From contig VBKY01000185.1 in NCBI GenBank assembly GCA_005879255.1, forward strand, positions 65,254 through 81,842: a DNA stretch of 16,589 nt. The letters run 5' to 3'. The notes beneath the pieces are model-generated. The model saw only the letters and a list, made by a program, of their open reading frames with translations. It ran no database searches and had not been told where the DNA came from. Positions 6,614 through 15,162 of the stretch are shown here, one piece after another. How positions within the stretch are numbered: position 1 is the stretch's first letter; the number at the start of each line of letters is the position of its first letter. The translations under genes and the position numbers were made by a program. Source of the stretch: Deltaproteobacteria bacterium (GTDB taxonomy: Bacteria > Desulfobacterota_B > Binatia > UBA9968).

Positions 6614-8683
6614 ATGACCAAACGAAGACATCGCGCTTTGATTGGGGTGGGTTGTTTTTTTGCCATTGTTGCCATCGCGCTGGCAGTTTTTATTGCAACT
6701 CTGGATCAGAACAAAGCGAAGAAATACATATCCGCCGGAGTGAGCAAAATTACCGGCCGGCAATTGAGCATCAATGGCGATCTCAAATTAGATCTCGGCT
6801 GGATCTCCAGACTGAGCGCCAGTGAGATTCAATTCCAGAACGCTGGCTGGAGCAAACACCCGCAGATGGCCGAAGTGGGTCTCTTCGACGTCGAGATAGA
6901 TCTCTGGCAACTCGTTCGGCATTTTCGCGTGGTTCTTCCTACTGTCACTATTTCCCAACCCAAGGTGGTTCTCGAAAAAAATGCTGAGGGCTCGGCAAAC
7001 TGGGAGTTTCGCGCGGCCCCCGCAGTGACCGAACCCGTAGTACCGGAGAACCGCAGCGATTTTCCCGTCATTGAAAAACTAATTATAAAAGACGGCATGC
7101 TTCTGTTTGATAACCAGGAAAGCAAAACCCAGATTGAATTGAAGGTAACTGAGGCGGAAGGTGCGGGATTTTTGGAGACGCCGGTCAAGCTCAAAGCGGA
7201 AGGCACCTATCAGAAACTACCATTGACTCTATCTGTTGACGGCGGCTCGTATCAAAACCTGAGAAGCTCGAAGGAGCCATACCCTCTGAAGATCAACCTC
7301 GGCGCCGGAAAGCTGAAAGCAAGAATCGACGGTAATCTGACCGAGCCATTGGCGATGAAAGGGGAAGACGTCACGCTCGATATTCAAGGTGACGACATGG
7401 CGAATCTCTACCCGCTCATCCACCTCGTGTTTCCAGCGACGCCGCCGTACCGCCTCAAAGGTCATTTAAAGCACGACGGAAAAGTCTGGTCATTCGCAAA
7501 CTTTTCCGGACGGGTGGGCGATAGCGACCTGTCAGGTAACATTCGCGTGGATACTGCGCCGAAGCGCCCGTTCATGAAGGCCGATCTCATTTCTAACTTA
7601 CTCGATTTCGACGACTTGGCCGGTTTCGTCGGCGGCAAGCCTGGAACAGCTCCGGGTGAGACGGCTTCAGAGGAGCAAAAAAAGCAAGCTGCCGCTGAAA
7701 AGGACGGCGATCGAATATTTCCGGATCAACGCTACGATCTGGAGCGTTTGCGAGCGATGGATGCGGACGTTCGGCTGCGCGCAAAAAAAATTCTCGCGCC
7801 GAAACTACCAATCGACGACCTCAACGCAACGTTGAACTTGAACGACGGAGTTTTGAGCTTTGCGCCGGCTGCGTTCGGGGTCGCCAACGGCCGCATGGAG
7901 ATCTACAGCACGTTCGATGGGTCGAAACGGCCCTCGAAGGTGAAGATCGACGCCCGGCTCCGGAACCTGGATTTGAAACGATTCCTCGCTGACACCTCAT
8001 TCGCACAAAAAACCCTCAGCCCTATTGGAGGGCGCATCGTCCTTTCGGGGACCGGCGAATCCTTTCGTGAGCTCATGGCGACTGCCTCCGGCAACACCTT
8101 CTTGGCCATGTCGGGCGGAGAGATCAGCGAGTTGCTCGTTCGGTTGGCCGGACTCGACGTTGCTCATGCCTTGGGCGTGGTCATTCGGGGCGATAAGCCC
8201 ATCCCTGTCCGCTGTGCCTTACTAAATCTCCAGGGACAGAATGGACAGATGGGCGTTCAAACTCTGGTCTTCGATACCGCCAATTCCGTCGTTTCCGGTG
8301 AAGGCAATATCGACCTCCGAGATGAGAAGGTCAACATTGTGGTACTGCCGGTGCCGAAAGGTTTCAGCCCGCTGAGCCTGCGTTCTTATATCCGTGTGAC
8401 GGGAGGTTTTAAGAACATCTCCGTGTTTCCGGATCCGATCAAGACCGGGACGGATTCCCTGTTTAAGAAGATCTTCAATGTTCTGACGATGCTGGTATTG
8501 ACTCCACTCCAACCCAGAGACCTTGGCCAGGGGAAGGATGTGGACTGCGATGCCCTGATCGCCCAGGTGCAGAACCAAGACCCGCAGGGACTCGTGCTCA
8601 AAGACGTTTACAAAGCAGGCGGAGCCACGGCACCTCCAGGCGACCGCGAGCCCGCGCAACAACATGCGAGCCAAGCGCGGTGA
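6614..8683 (+). CDS. AsmA-family envelope protein 1 (YhjG-like length)
   Basis: AsmA-like proteins are anchored in the inner membrane and extend as long beta-rich grooves across the periplasm; the family is linked to phospholipid transport to, and assembly of, the outer membrane. This one has 689 residues, close to E. coli YhjG (about 686). A single N-terminal membrane helix (about residues 9-29, ALIGVGCFFAIVAIALAVFI) is followed by the AsmA N-terminal pattern: KITGRQLSINGDLKLDLGW, then LSASEIQFQNAGW and the DVEIDLWQLV strand. The C-terminal AsmA part contains LNATLNLNDGVLSFAPAAFG, GGRIVLSGTGESFRELMAT, GVVIRGDKPIPVRCALLNLQ and IRVTGGFKNISVFPDP. A charged linker (GETASEEQKKQAAAEKDGDR, about residues 352-371) separates the halves. 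GAGGTG five bases before the ATG supports the start. A second AsmA protein lies 2.3 kb downstream on the same strand. Confidence 0.9.
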   Translation: MTKRRHRALIGVGCFFAIVAIALAVFIATLDQNKAKKYISAGVSKITGRQLSINGDLKLDLGWISRLSASEIQFQNAGWSKHPQMAEVGLFDVEIDLWQLVRHFRVVLPTVTISQPKVVLEKNAEGSANWEFRAAPAVTEPVVPENRSDFPVIEKLIIKDGMLLFDNQESKTQIELKVTEAEGAGFLETPVKLKAEGTYQKLPLTLSVDGGSYQNLRSSKEPYPLKINLGAGKLKARIDGNLTEPLAMKGEDVTLDIQGDDMANLYPLIHLVFPATPPYRLKGHLKHDGKVWSFANFSGRVGDSDLSGNIRVDTAPKRPFMKADLISNLLDFDDLAGFVGGKPGTAPGETASEEQKKQAAAEKDGDRIFPDQRYDLERLRAMDADVRLRAKKILAPKLPIDDLNATLNLNDGVLSFAPAAFGVANGRMEIYSTFDGSKRPSKVKIDARLRNLDLKRFLADTSFAQKTLSPIGGRIVLSGTGESFRELMATASGNTFLAMSGGEISELLVRLAGLDVAHALGVVIRGDKPIPVRCALLNLQGQNGQMGVQTLVFDTANSVVSGEGNIDLRDEKVNIVVLPVPKGFSPLSLRSYIRVTGGFKNISVFPDPIKTGTDSLFKKIFNVLTMLVLTPLQPRDLGQGKDVDCDALIAQVQNQDPQGLVLKDVYKAGGATAPPGDREPAQQHASQAR

Positions 8684-8712
8684 GCCGAGACCTGCCAGCA
8701 AGCACAAAGAAA

Positions 8713-8727
8713 CTTAGCGAGGCTAAG
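8713..8727. repeat. Perfect 6-bp hairpin, 30 bp after AsmA gene 1
   Basis: CTTAGC-GAG-GCTAAG is a perfect stem with a 3-base loop. No T tract follows on the + strand (the next bases are CCGCAACTGAAAAAG), so an intrinsic terminator is possible but not typical. Confidence 0.4.
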
Positions 8728-8754
8728 CCGCAACTGAAAAAGAAAAACGCGTGT

Positions 8755-8826
8755 CACCACGAAGGCCGCGAGGAGCCGAAGAAAATTATCGGCTACAAAA
8801 ACTTCGGCGGTCTTCGGCGTGCTTTT
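8755..8826. repeat. Degenerate inverted repeat of the CACCACGAAG type
   Basis: The left arm begins CACCACGAAGGCCGCGAGG and reaches GCCGAAG; the right arm CTTCGGCGGTCTTCGGCGTG reverses it. The inner 7 bp (GCCGAAG/CTTCGGC) pair perfectly around a 20-base AT-rich loop; the outer part pairs only partly. The wording resembles CACGAAG-rich intergenic palindromes that I recall from many environmental genomes, so this may be a worn copy of a dispersed element. Confidence 0.4.
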
Positions 8827-9124
8827 GCATGTGTCGCGCGGGACGGGTTCGATTGTTTGCGTTAAGCGGCCGACTTTCCGGGCTCGATGATGAACTCGGA
8901 TTTCTAGATCGCCAGGCTTCTTATGTCGCGTGTTCATCGCGCACTCGTGGCCATTAGTGGCAAAATTTGACCTTAATCAGCAGCACTTTGACCACGGCAT
9001 CTCTCCCCCTTCCATCTAAAAATCTCGTAATTTCAAAGCTTTAACCAAATATTGGCGTCGACGGCATAGCCTTTGCGGTTCGCTAGATTCTTGCGATTTC
9101 CTTAGCAATTACGGGCCTCGCGCA

Positions 9125-10609
9125 ATGGCTAGACGGGAAACGATAAAAGCGGCGATCCACAGATTTATTGCTCCCGGAAGAATTGCCGCTGCCAATCCGG
9201 CGGGTTTTTCCGGCAGTGCTCCTGGTGAGGAGAAGTCTTCGTACAATGGTTCTCAGGCTATCTATCATATCCTCGCTATAGCCGGCTTGGGCGTCGTCTA
9301 TTTCGTCGCAGCTAAACTCGGGCTGAAGCTTGCCTTCCTGTATCCCAGCGCGAGTTCAGTTTGGCCCGGCACAGGGATCGCATTGGCGGCGATGCTGCTA
9401 TTTGGCTACCGGGTTTGGCCAGCAATCTTCTTGGGAGCATTTCTTGCGAACCTGACGACGGCGGGATCCGTGGCAACTTCGCTAGGAATCGCGACCGGTA
9501 ACACTCTCGAAGGCTTGATCGGCGCGCGCTTTCTGAATCGCTGCGCTAACGGTCGCAACGTATTTGATCGTGCACGAGACATCCTAAAGTTTGCCTTCTT
9601 GGCTGCAACGCTCAGCACCGTCGTCAGCGCTACAATCGGCGTGACGAGCCTCTCCGTGGGCAAATTCATCCACCCGGAGGATTTTGGCCGGGTTTGGTTT
9701 ATCTGGTGGCTGGGAGACACCATCGGCTCGATACTACTTACGCCGCTCCTGGTGCTGTGGAGCATTAATCCCCGCGTTCGCTGGAATCTGAGTCAGATAT
9801 TCGAAAGGATTTTATTCTTATCTGGTTTCGTCCTGCTAAATTTAATCGTCTTCGGAGGCCTACTTTCCTTGTCGCTGGAAAATTACCCATTGGAGTTTCT
9901 CGTCGTCCCGTTCTTTATTTGGGCGGCGTTCCGTTTCGGTCAACGCGAAACGGCAGTGGCGATTGTCGTGTTGGCGGCAATAGCCATTTGGGGCACACTC
10001 CGTGGTTACGGCCCATTTGCGTTGCGAACCTCAGAGAAGTCCTTGCTCCTCCTGCAATCGTTCATGGGAGTTAAAGCAGTGATGAGTTTGGTGCTCTCGG
10101 CGATAGTTGCGGAATATCGGCGGGTCGAGGCGCAGCTGCTGCATCTAGCGGTTACCGATCCTTTGACCGGCTTATCGAACTATCGCAAATTTATCGATGT
10201 TCTCGATGGCGAAATCAGGCGCGCAGACCGTACCGACCGGCCCTTTGCGATTCTCTTCGTCGACGTGGACAAGCTAAAGCTCATCAATGACAATCTCGGC
10301 CACATTGCCGGCAACCAGGCACTGTGTCGAGTGGCTAATGCGCTGCGAGGATCGTGTCGTTCCATCGACACGGTTGCGCGTTTCGGCGGAGATGAGTTTG
10401 CAATGGTCCTACCCGAAGCTGAAGAAAAGGCAGCCCATATCGTTGCGGAACGAATCGCCAATCGCCTGGCCCATGACCGTGACGGTCCAACGATCACCGT
10501 AAGCGTCGGCGTGGCCGTGTATCCGACAAATGGAAACCGAAAAGAATCACTGATGAATGCCGCCGACAGCGACTTGTATAAGGCCAAAGCCGCCGCCGTG
10601 CGGACATGA
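9125..10609 (+). CDS. MASE1-GGDEF diguanylate cyclase
   Basis: Membrane-bound enzyme that makes cyclic di-GMP from two GTP, with an integral membrane sensor of the MASE1 type; it should act at the inner membrane to tune motility, adhesion or envelope state. Of 494 residues, about 45-325 form the sensor, with roughly eight hydrophobic helices and typical MASE1 wording: YFVAAKLGLKLAFLYPSASS, VWPGTGIALAAMLLFGYRVW, GAFLANLTT, WFIWWLGDTIGSILLTPLLV. The GGDEF domain starts near 338 (LAVTDPLTGLSNYRKF). Metal-binding Asp380 (FVDVDKLKLINDNLGH), the active loop GGDEF at 421-425, and an inhibitory I-site RSID (412-415) exactly five residues before it are all intact. It is therefore predicted active and feedback-inhibited by its product. 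No EAL domain follows. The ATG at 9125 has only a poor ribosome site; a later start is possible, since the first 40 residues are not hydrophobic. Confidence 0.94.
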   Translation: MARRETIKAAIHRFIAPGRIAAANPAGFSGSAPGEEKSSYNGSQAIYHILAIAGLGVVYFVAAKLGLKLAFLYPSASSVWPGTGIALAAMLLFGYRVWPAIFLGAFLANLTTAGSVATSLGIATGNTLEGLIGARFLNRCANGRNVFDRARDILKFAFLAATLSTVVSATIGVTSLSVGKFIHPEDFGRVWFIWWLGDTIGSILLTPLLVLWSINPRVRWNLSQIFERILFLSGFVLLNLIVFGGLLSLSLENYPLEFLVVPFFIWAAFRFGQRETAVAIVVLAAIAIWGTLRGYGPFALRTSEKSLLLLQSFMGVKAVMSLVLSAIVAEYRRVEAQLLHLAVTDPLTGLSNYRKFIDVLDGEIRRADRTDRPFAILFVDVDKLKLINDNLGHIAGNQALCRVANALRGSCRSIDTVARFGGDEFAMVLPEAEEKAAHIVAERIANRLAHDRDGPTITVSVGVAVYPTNGNRKESLMNAADSDLYKAKAAAVRT

Positions 10610-11029
10610 GTGGTTGTTCTAGCAGCCATGCAAGCACAATTAAAAGCTCCGTCGGATTAACCGGCGGACGGGAGAAATATCGGCTTGACAGGCTACCTCG
10701 GGTTCATGATAGCTCTCGCACCGGCTCGGAGTGTCTCTGGTTATTGTCGTTTCAATAAGGTCGAAGGAGAAAGCGCAGCCGGCACGGCGGCTCGCAGCGT
10801 TCCGTATGAGGAGCGGTGACCGAGTACATTAACTGTTGAATTTCATAAGGTACGACGGGTTTGAAATACTTCGCAGTCTGGCACGGGTGCTTTGATATCG
10901 TGGTCAGAAAATATCATACTGGCCATTATTCGATCCCGAAGGTTTCTTTCATTCATCCTCTGACAGGTGGCTTTGACCATACCACTGTGGTCGAAGAAAG
11001 CCCGTTGATTTTTCGACAGGAGACATAGC
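10610..11029. other. 420-bp gene-free gap before AsmA gene 2
   Basis: No supported gene. It contains an imperfect inverted repeat close to the cyclase stop (10647-10674, listed separately), a TGATAT/ATATCA dyad at 10893-10916 with a 12-base loop, and GACCA/TGGTC at 10975-10992 shortly before the ribosome site of AsmA gene 2. The last two could be operators or leader structures; neither is strong. Confidence 0.4.
10647..10674. terminator. Imperfect GC-rich inverted repeat after the diguanylate cyclase gene
   Basis: CTCCGTCGG and CCGGCGGACGGGAG can fold into about 7 bp with one bulge, 37 bp after the cyclase stop. On the + strand it is preceded by A-rich sequence and not followed by a T run; on the minus strand CTTTTAATT follows the stem. 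Position supports a terminator, sequence only partly does. Confidence 0.3.
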
Positions 11030-13510
11030 ATGCGCAAATGGTTTATTACTGCTGGTGTTGCAGTGATAGTCACGGTTGCCGTCGGTCTTGTGGCGCTGCT
11101 GAATATCAATTCTCTGATCAGGCGTAACCGAGCTTTTCTTCTCGATCGAGCTGAACAAGCGCTTGGGCGAAAAATATCAGTGGGCGAAGTGGAAGCAACG
11201 CTTTTCACCGGTTTCGGCGCGCGCCTAACCAGCTTCGCCATGGTCGATGACCCTGATTACTCTTCCGGGGACTTTGTGCGCGCGAAGGATCTGCAAATTC
11301 ACCTGAGATTCTGGCCTCTATTGAAAAAGGAAGTGCAGATTAAAAAGGTCGCCCTTCACGATCCGGTGATCCGCATCGTCCGCAATCCTGACGGCAAGTT
11401 CAATTTTTCCACCATCGGCAAGAAAGATAAAGTAAAAAAAGAGGCCGCTGAAAAAGAAAAGAAAAAGGGAGCGCCCAAAGACGAGGGCGAATCGGCCTTT
11501 CTGATTTCCCTGGTCGATATCTCCCGCGGAGACATCCAATACATCGACAAAAAAGACAACAGCGACTTACAACTACGGCAAATTGATCTCAAAGTGGAAG
11601 ATTTTGATTTGAACCAACCTTTTACGGTGAAACTGGCGGCGGCGGTTTATGACGATAAGCAGAACTTGAAGCTTACGAGCAAGATCGGACCGCTCCGTGC
11701 CGACGGCGATTTCAATCAGGCCCCTTTGGACGGTGAGATCGATATTGATCCGCTCGACATGACGCGACTAAAGGCGGCTCTGCCGGCGCTAAAAAACTTT
11801 CTACCCAAGGATCTTGATCTCTCGGGCGTGTTTCGCATCAAAGATGTGAAATTCAAGGGAACGCTCAAAGATCTGCGGGCGAACGGTGAAATCGAAGGCA
11901 CCAACGGCGCCATGCGTTACGGAAAAACTTTTCAAAAGGCGACGGGCATTCCCCTGACGCTGGTCACCGATGCGAGCTACGCTGGGGACAAACTGTCCAT
12001 CCGCCAAGGGCGGCTCAAGCTACACACCCTGGAGCTTGCCGCCGCGGGAGACGTTCAGTTTGGCGAAAGTCCTGTGCTCAATTTATCGGTGAAGTCAGAG
12101 CCCGCCTCTCTGGACGGCTGGGAGAAAATTCTTCCGGCGATCGCAAGCTATAAATTGGCCGGCACAATGGATGTGCAGGCGACCGTAAGGGGAAAAGTCG
12201 GCAAAGGCGCGGTACCAAAAATTCAGGGCACGTTGAACCTCAAGAAGGCTAGCGCCAAACCGCCCGAGTTCCCCAAGCCGATCCAGAATCTCGACACGAG
12301 AATCAATTTCACCGGTCAAAAAGCCGATATCAGCGATATGAGCCTGAACCTCGGCAAATCGCGGATCCGTCTGGCCGCGACCATCGAAAAATTCTCGCCG
12401 CTTACGTTGTCTTACAAAATGTCGACGCCTGAGATCTTCCCCGCGGATTACCGGGCCTTGCTTCCCGAGGATCGCAAAGCGGACGTCATCCGCAACTTAC
12501 AGAGCGAAGGTCAGTTATCCATGGCCGGCGGCAACATGGTTTACCAAGGAAAATTGAGTTCGGCGGACGGCACTCTTTATAACGTCGCTTACAAAGGTCT
12601 CGACGCGACGCTTTCTCTGGCGGACAGGGTCGCCAACATCCGAAACCTTCGGGTCAACGCCATGAGCGGCACGGTGCAGGTCGAAGGCGAGTATTCTTTC
12701 AAAGAAGCAGTGCCGCGCTTTTCACTGGCATCGAAAGCGCAAGGCGTCGACATCAAAGAACTCTACACCGTTCTCGATGCCAAAGCCGAGCGCGACATCC
12801 GCGGCCGCATGAACGCGGATATGAAGCTTGCCGGCAGCGGCAAGACCTGGGAGGAGATCAAACCGACGCTGCGCGGCCAGGGCGAAGCGGAAGTCCTGCA
12901 GGGGGCATTGATCAACTTCAACATCGCCGAAGGCACGCTCGGCAGCGTCACCGGCATGCCCGGGCTGACGAATATCATCAACCCGGCGTTGCGCAAAAAG
13001 TATCCGGAAACTTTCACGGCGAAGGACACGGAATTCAAAGAGTTGAAGGCCAACTTTGACCTGGCCGAGGATAAGATGAACGTCAAGAATCTACGCATGT
13101 CCGCCGCGGAATTTGTCGTGCAGGGGCAGGGCTGGGCGGATTTCAATCGCAGAGTCGATTTTCGTTCGACGGTTGATTTTTCACAGCGCCTGTCAGCCGA
13201 CCTTGCTCAGTCCACCCGTGAAGTGAAATATTTTTTGAACAATCAAGGGCAACTGGAGATACCGATCATCGTGAAGGGCAGATTGCCCAACGTGAAACCC
13301 AAGCCGGACGGGAATTATCTCGCGCAGATGGCGCAGCGCGCATTCATGCGCAAGGGAACGGGTGATCTAAAAAGCCCCAATCTTGGCGATAAAGACGCCG
13401 ATCAACAAAAAGAAGAGGCACCGGAAAACACCAAGAAAAGCAGAAGAAAATCGAATGAAGACATGATCCGAAAAGGCCTCGAAGGTTTGTTTAGACGCGA
13501 GCCTCGATAA
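11030..13510 (+). CDS. AsmA-family envelope protein 2
   Basis: Second, larger AsmA-like protein (826 residues), predicted to span the periplasm from an inner-membrane anchor and to serve lipid transport or outer-membrane assembly. One membrane helix lies at about 5-26. It is followed by the family's N-terminal pattern (LDRAEQALGRKISVGEVEAT, DLQIHLRFWPLLKKEVQIKK, HDPVIRIVRNPDGKFNFSTI). A lysine/glutamate-rich insert at about 131-152 interrupts the domain and is probably a flexible loop. The C-terminal AsmA part holds GRMNADMKLAGSGKTWEEIK, LRGQGEAEVLQGALINFNIA, LRMSAAEFVVQGQGWADFNR and LEIPIIVKGRLPNVKPKPDG. The last about 60 residues are highly charged and look disordered, including a KKSRRKSNED stretch. 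AGGAGA eight bases before the ATG fixes the start. It differs clearly in sequence from AsmA protein 1, so this is not a recent duplication. Confidence 0.9.
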   Translation: MRKWFITAGVAVIVTVAVGLVALLNINSLIRRNRAFLLDRAEQALGRKISVGEVEATLFTGFGARLTSFAMVDDPDYSSGDFVRAKDLQIHLRFWPLLKKEVQIKKVALHDPVIRIVRNPDGKFNFSTIGKKDKVKKEAAEKEKKKGAPKDEGESAFLISLVDISRGDIQYIDKKDNSDLQLRQIDLKVEDFDLNQPFTVKLAAAVYDDKQNLKLTSKIGPLRADGDFNQAPLDGEIDIDPLDMTRLKAALPALKNFLPKDLDLSGVFRIKDVKFKGTLKDLRANGEIEGTNGAMRYGKTFQKATGIPLTLVTDASYAGDKLSIRQGRLKLHTLELAAAGDVQFGESPVLNLSVKSEPASLDGWEKILPAIASYKLAGTMDVQATVRGKVGKGAVPKIQGTLNLKKASAKPPEFPKPIQNLDTRINFTGQKADISDMSLNLGKSRIRLAATIEKFSPLTLSYKMSTPEIFPADYRALLPEDRKADVIRNLQSEGQLSMAGGNMVYQGKLSSADGTLYNVAYKGLDATLSLADRVANIRNLRVNAMSGTVQVEGEYSFKEAVPRFSLASKAQGVDIKELYTVLDAKAERDIRGRMNADMKLAGSGKTWEEIKPTLRGQGEAEVLQGALINFNIAEGTLGSVTGMPGLTNIINPALRKKYPETFTAKDTEFKELKANFDLAEDKMNVKNLRMSAAEFVVQGQGWADFNRRVDFRSTVDFSQRLSADLAQSTREVKYFLNNQGQLEIPIIVKGRLPNVKPKPDGNYLAQMAQRAFMRKGTGDLKSPNLGDKDADQQKEEAPENTKKSRRKSNEDMIRKGLEGLFRREPR

Positions 13511-13909
13511 TTTGCCGATGCTTGATCTCCTTGGCGACTTTTGCTTTTGTACGTTAGGGATTAGGCAATCATCTCCCCCTCACGACTAAAGAAAGTTTTT
13601 TGAGATCGCGCCCAATACGTCACGGCCTCTGAAAAATCTCAGATCATTCCGCTGTGTCTTTTTACAGCGCGATTGATCTCGTTCACCACCATCTGCAAAA
13701 CGGATAGAATTTCCGTCATCGCTCGCAAAATGTACTGAAAACCCTCCAGGTATCTTATTAGCTGAGAGATAATTACTGAATTGCAGCCGCAGAACGGTTC
13801 GATAAGTGGCCGTTTTACGGCGGAAGTAGCTCTGGCACGTTATTTGTTCTAATTTCCATAAATCGGTCCGTGCAAGACCACATCGCCGCGCCTGGCGGGC
13901 AATTTCGTA
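13511..13909. other. 399-bp gene-free gap containing a two-tier stem-loop
   Basis: No supported gene. The notable feature is the stem-loop at 13641-13679 (listed separately). The sequence before the next gene, around 13840-13862, is AT-richer and may carry its promoter, but I see no clear pair of hexamers. Confidence 0.4.
13641..13679. other. Two-tier stem-loop, candidate structured RNA or protein-binding site
   Basis: AGATCA (13641-13646) pairs with TGATCT (13674-13679), and inside it CGCTGT (13650-13655) pairs with ACAGCG (13664-13669). Twelve perfect base pairs are separated by an internal loop of 3 and 4 bases, with an 8-base T-rich apical loop. No T run follows on either strand, so it is not a standard terminator. 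It sits about 130 bp after AsmA gene 2 and 230 bp before the next gene. Confidence 0.4.
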
Positions 13910-14746
13910 ATGAAGCTTATTACTCTGATTGGCGCAACAGCTGGATTAATTCTGCTTTGCTGCGCAGCGAGCAGCGCTGCAGAACCCAAGAAAAATCCTA
14001 CGACACCCCGCTTGACTGGCTCGCCCGCAGCACCCTCGTCACAAATGAATGTGCTCGCCACCCGGAAGATGCTTATCGAGAGAATGAAAGCTTCGCGGGA
14101 GCGCTTGAAGAATTCTCTGTCGTATTATGAGGAAGAATTGGAAAAGCACAGCGCCGACTATGAAACCAAGAAGGGCTTGTACGCGAAGGATTTGATTCCC
14201 GAGGTCGAAGTTGAAAATAGCGAGCGAGTCTTGAACAATAAACGTCTGGAAATGGAGCGAGTGCGCCAATGGATTGCCGAAGATGACGTTGCACTTTCAC
14301 TGGCGGAAGAAGCGACGCAGGAGAAGTCGGCCCGACTGTCAACGCTACCGTTGGGAGGTTATGAAGAAACAGCGACGCTGATCCACTACAACGGGGCGGC
14401 GAGCTGGTCGCTTGCGGGCGTACAAAAAATCGCCCGGTTTTTCCGAGAGAAGTTTGGCCACTCGCTGCCGCTTAGCGCCATGGGCCAGTCGCCGACTCAT
14501 GATCGCATGGGCCTCGATCATCGCGAAGCTCTCGATATCGCCGTGCAACCGGATAGCGCCGAAGGCCGCGGGTTGATGGCGTACTTGAAAAAGAGCGGTA
14601 TTCCCTTCATCGCCTTTCGTGGCGCAGTCCGGAGTATGTCAACCGGCGCGCATATCCATATCGGCAAGCCGTCGCCGCGCATTGTCGAAGTGAAACAGCG
14701 ATCGCCGCATCCCGCCATACAAGATAAAAGCGCCCAGCATGGATGA
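13910..14746 (+). CDS. Exported protein: coiled-coil hairpin plus His-rich (M15-like?) domain
   Basis: A 278-residue periplasmic protein of unknown function. A signal peptide (MKLITLIGATAGLILLCCAA, likely cut after SSAA near residue 24) is followed by a Pro-rich linker. A coiled coil spans about 50-145, whose turn KKGLYAKDLIPEVEVENSER resembles the hairpin tip of membrane-fusion (HlyD-type) adaptors. A globular C-terminal domain starts near 150. There, His197, His204 and Asp209 (THDRMGLDHREALDIAV) and His248/His250 (GAHIHIG) look like a metal site. Their order recalls the D-Ala-D-Ala-carboxypeptidase/M15 group, which uses His, Asp and a later His, but the spacing is not the canonical H-x6-D, so peptidase activity is only a suggestion. 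The ATG lacks a strong ribosome site, yet it begins the signal peptide exactly. The cell-wall link would fit the envelope genes upstream, though a 399-bp gap argues against co-transcription with AsmA gene 2. Confidence 0.75.
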   Translation: MKLITLIGATAGLILLCCAASSAAEPKKNPTTPRLTGSPAAPSSQMNVLATRKMLIERMKASRERLKNSLSYYEEELEKHSADYETKKGLYAKDLIPEVEVENSERVLNNKRLEMERVRQWIAEDDVALSLAEEATQEKSARLSTLPLGGYEETATLIHYNGAASWSLAGVQKIARFFREKFGHSLPLSAMGQSPTHDRMGLDHREALDIAVQPDSAEGRGLMAYLKKSGIPFIAFRGAVRSMSTGAHIHIGKPSPRIVEVKQRSPHPAIQDKSAQHG

Positions 14747-15162
14747 TTGTATCGACCGTTCAGTTTAGCAACCAAACTTCCACCTCGACTTCACCCCTGC
14801 CGATTGTTCATGGTCTCATAGTTACCCAAGGATTTCTGTGCCTGAGCGGCTCATCGAACGCCGTCGTGACGAAGTGCGTTTTTGCGTGGCTTTTTCCACA
14901 GGTAAACAAACCTGTCGCATATACGAGACAATTGGAAGTCCGGCCTGGTCATCATGTCATACTGTTTCTGGCACACGCATTGCACAAAAATTCTGTCAGT
15001 AAATTTTGACTCGCGGTTATCCGACGCAGAAGTTCAGCATACACTGGCAGGAAGAATTTATGCCGCCCATTCCTCCGGCGCTGGGTAGGCTTTGATCGAT
15101 CGGGCGACCGCAGTCGTGCGGTGATCGGGGGGATAGACATTTACCCAAAGGAGGTTCCCGAA
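14747..15162. other. 416-bp gap before the small-protein pair
   Basis: No gene I can support. An open frame begins at 14743 with its ATG overlapping the previous stop (ATGA), but its translation is low-complexity and shows no recognisable pattern, so I leave it out. ACCGCA-GTCG-TGCGGT at 15107-15122 is a perfect 6-bp hairpin 24 bp before the ribosome site of the first small protein and could affect its translation or end upstream transcription. Confidence 0.4.
15147..15154 (+). promoter_or_regulatory. Strong Shine-Dalgarno site that decides the start of small protein copy 1
   Basis: AAAGGAGG is a full match to the anti-Shine-Dalgarno tail, with an 8-base spacer to the ATG at 15163. It is the strongest ribosome site in the right part of the window and implies high translation of a 51-residue protein. 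Confidence 0.7.

Larger units (their letters stand above)
8684..9124. other. 441-bp gene-free gap after AsmA gene 1
   Basis: No supported gene; the small open frames here have no ribosome site and no protein-like pattern. It holds a short hairpin (8713-8727) and a degenerate inverted repeat (8755-8826), listed separately, followed by AT-richer sequence around 9015-9060 that may contain the promoter of the diguanylate cyclase gene. I could not pick a convincing -35/-10 pair. Confidence 0.45.

Noticed and set aside
8222..8707. 161-codon minus-strand frame
   Set aside because: It lies opposite the clear AsmA gene 1 and its translation has no domain pattern; an antisense shadow.
8680..8865. 61-codon + strand frame with GTG start after AsmA gene 1
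   Set aside because: It crosses a degenerate inverted repeat, has no ribosome site and a composition like intergenic DNA.
10180..10629. 149-codon minus-strand frame
   Set aside because: Antisense to the GGDEF domain, which is intact on the + strand; Ser/Arg-rich shadow.
14743..15009. 88-codon + strand frame whose ATG overlaps the stop of the coiled-coil protein gene (ATGA)
   Set aside because: The overlap looks like coupling, but there is no ribosome site, the translation is low-complexity (TSTSTSPLP) and no family pattern appears.
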